Positions 61,986 through 64,000 of a DNA stretch of 64,000 bases are shown one piece after another. Under the pieces are notes generated by a model, which saw only the letters and a list, made by a program, of their open reading frames with translations, had not been told where the DNA came from and did no database searches. Position 1 is the stretch's first letter, and each line of letters starts with the position of its first letter. Origin of the DNA: Cryptomeria japonica (Eukaryota > Streptophyta > Pinopsida > Cupressales > Cupressaceae); contig NC_081415.1 of the NCBI RefSeq assembly GCF_030272615.1, positions 377,813,892 through 377,877,891 of the forward strand, written 5' to 3'. The translations under genes were made by a program, and so were the position numbers.

Positions 61986-62743
61986 TGTTAAATTTAGGCA
62001 ATCAGATGTTAATCTAATTAATTAAATTATAATCAGACTGAGAATAAGCAGAAATAACAATAAAGCACATGACACAAATACCCTGGGAAAACCTCCCTCT
62101 TGGAGGAAAAACCCAGCATCAAAGATTCAGATCAGTTCCTTTATTTATAAGCAGATTACATGAACAATATATATCAGATTACTTATTTGATTGTAGTGCC
62201 AATCTAGGGCAGATTCAAACCAAGTATATGCAGCTGTAGTATATCTTTAGAGAGAGCAGAATATCGACATCACTTGGAGAAGGAGATCGCTGAAGTATAG
62301 GGCACCACTTTGCCCAGCAAGCCGCCCAATGGATTCGCTCAATGATCAGATAGACTTGCAGCAGTATGAAGACTTAGATCGCTTTCTATCCTTCCAAGTT
62401 CACTGACTAAATTCGCATAAGGCTAACGGCTTATGGTATGTTTTCTTGATGAAGATAATATCAGTTTGAAGTGTGAAATGAATCTTATTTATATACAAGA
62501 TTCATGTTCAAGATTTTCACCAAGTCGGCTTTAACAAAATTGCCGCCATTTTACATATTTTAAGTTTGCCCTTTTTGGCGCCCAATTTGGGGCCTACACA
62601 AATTGCAAGTTATACCACGTTTCATTTTGGGCCCAGCCCTATTAGACATGTAATCGCTTAACCTTATTACAATATGATTAATATTTTAATTGCCACTAGG
62701 CATCATTAAAATATAATTCGAACTTAGCTATCCATTTTCAACA
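61986..62743 (-). repeat. 5' LTR of the copia element
   Basis: A 758-bp LTR next to the primer site. Collinear with 56867-57627. Confidence 0.95.
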
Positions 62744-62748
62744 TCATT

Positions 62749-63654
62749 GACATTGAAAAGTTCACACATAAGCTTTTTCTCTCTAGTTGCATGTTGGGGT
62801 CTTGATGCACTTTTGACATTTAAGTGAAAAACACTCTTCCGAGTCACTCAATTGAATTTGGTCTATTTTGTCATTAATATTGAAAAGTTCATGTACTTTT
62901 TTCCACTTAGGTGACTTTTAGTTCTAATTTTGAAATTGATTTTCTATAGCTCTTCCATATTACACTTACATGACCAAAATCACACCTCTTCCATATTACA
63001 CTTAAATGACCAAAAGCATGCCTTTTGACCTGCTAGGACTTATCCCACTACTCAAATTGACTTGTTTATCACTTATCCCACTTGAAATTCATTCAAAAGT
63101 GACAATTCTTCTTATGAGCATGCATCTACACAAATTATGTACCTGTTTAAAGTGCTTGAACTTCAAACATGACATTTAGTCTCTTAGGCATGCTCATGAC
63201 TTATGCACCTTTTTCCAACTTGAAATAATGAAAAAATGTTTATGCTATTGAAATGCCTATAAAAAAAAACAAAAGAAGTTTTTCTCTCTTTTTCTACATT
63301 CTTTTTAACATATTTAGATATTCTGATTACAAACTAACTTACCCCAAATTACTTTTTCTCCTATGCTCTTCCCTACTTTTGTGTTAAGGAAATTTTCCTT
63401 TTGGAACCCTGGTATGGTAGTACTCATCGCAGCCATGTATGTTCCCCCCAAAAAATGAAATACATTTCAGGAAAATACCTAGGAAAAAGAAGGAAAAAAG
63501 ACATGGAATTCTTTTCAAGTAAATATCACAAAAGCATGTAAAATGAACTTTCCATAGAAATTTTAATTTCAGGTCAATCAATCAAGTTTAGAGAGAGAGA
63601 GTTTGTGTGTGTGTTACCATTGGATACCTTTACAAATAAATGAAGGTTTCAATC
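62749..63654. other. flanking DNA right of the copia element
   Basis: Non-coding, with short internal duplications such as CTCTTCCATATTACACTTA, present twice near 62950 and 62988. Confidence 0.5.
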
Positions 63655-63765
63655 AAAGTTTGATGACTCGGACTTGCCACGGACTCGGCAGCCCAAATAT
63701 TGGACTCGAACTCGGACTCGGACTTAGACTCGGCAAAAACTCGGAAAAGGACTCGGCAAAAATAA
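63655..63765. repeat. irregular ACTCGG-rich repeat
   Basis: ACTCG occurs about eight times in 100 bp (63665-63755), mostly as GGACTCGGxx, with irregular spacing. Translations in any frame are artefacts. Confidence 0.65.
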
Positions 63766-64000
63766 ATCCGTTGTTTTACAAAAAATAAGAAATTAATGCA
63801 TTTAAAGAAATTAAGAGCCATAATTGAAACATTACATGTCATATGATCTCCAAACACTCAATATTTGAAATTTCATCATTCATACTTAGTTTCAAACTTT
63901 TAAATGTATAACAGCAGCATAAGTTTATAAATGTTTACAAAATTACATATAATGATATGTCCAAATGTGAAAAACCACAAACTAAACAGAAGACTACATC

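Larger units (their letters stand above)
56867..62743 (-). mobile_element. full-length Ty1/copia retrotransposon, TSD TCATT
   Basis: TCATT at 56862-56866 is repeated at 62744-62748. LTRs are 56867-57627 and 61986-62743. On the minus strand the primer site TGGTATCAAAGC (61985-61974) touches the 5' LTR, the gag-pol frame follows, and a purine tract GCTAAGAGGGAG (57639-57628) touches the 3' LTR. Domain order gag, protease, integrase, reverse transcriptase, RNase H identifies copia rather than gypsy. The element is structurally complete but its gene is interrupted by stops. Confidence 0.97.

Overview
The window looks like a stretch of a large, repeat-rich seed-plant nuclear genome. The evidence is one clearly plant exon (an RKP/KPC1-like SPRY protein), a decayed plant monosaccharide transporter, L1-type LINE remains with a plant-style RNase H tail, a Ty1/copia element, and several LTR elements primed by initiator tRNA-Met, some nested in each other. 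Very low gene density, mostly decayed elements and long AT-rich gaps suggest a gymnosperm, probably a conifer. That last step is inference. No prokaryotic, organellar, rRNA or CRISPR signal was seen.

Layout. 0-2 kb: an unrecognised minus-strand ORF and a sugar-transporter (STP-type) pseudogene. 2-13 kb: AT-rich DNA with degenerate TTAGGG-like arrays, a Helitron-like 3' end at 7166, a 5'-truncated retrocopy with a 14-bp target duplication (TSD), a LINE 3' tail, and a tRNA-derived SINE with a perfect 16-bp TSD. 13-18.6 kb: a CCCTAA-like array split by LTR element A (13968-18401, TSD AATCC), whose left LTR is split by a probable solo LTR B (14013-15056). 20-28.3 kb: a decayed minus-strand ORF of unknown family, then a near-complete but frameshifted L1 LINE. 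28.5-30.7 kb: an unrecognised ORF and a polyadenylated retroposon. 32.7-33.3 kb: a second Helitron-like end and a second copy of the 6.6-7.2 kb repeat.

34.97-36.49 kb holds the only convincing host coding sequence: the long first coding exon of an RKP-like E3 ligase, in frame up to a plausible splice donor. No later exon is recognisable in the remaining 27.5 kb, so either the intron is very long or the locus is truncated.

37-57 kb is layered retroelement DNA. Element E (minus) has a 3' LTR with a TATA box, a polypurine tract and a decayed ORF of about 1,060 codons with no recognisable pol domain; a solo LTR (44005-45850, TSD GTTGC) splits that ORF. Element D is an older LTR element (right LTR 55726-56551, left LTR ending at 50378), and element C (50425-53384, TSD CCCAC, two LTRs and PBS, no genes) has inserted into it. 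At 56867-62743 lies a full-length Ty1/copia element (TSD TCATT), with catalytic motifs present and the gag-pol frame broken only by four stop codons. The end of the window carries an ACTCGG-rich repeat.

The most interesting items are the pol-less element with a long unknown ORF, the second unknown ORF at 20.4-22.0 kb, the stop-only decay of the copia element, the identical 153-bp triplication in one LTR of element C, and the RKP exon with no visible partner.
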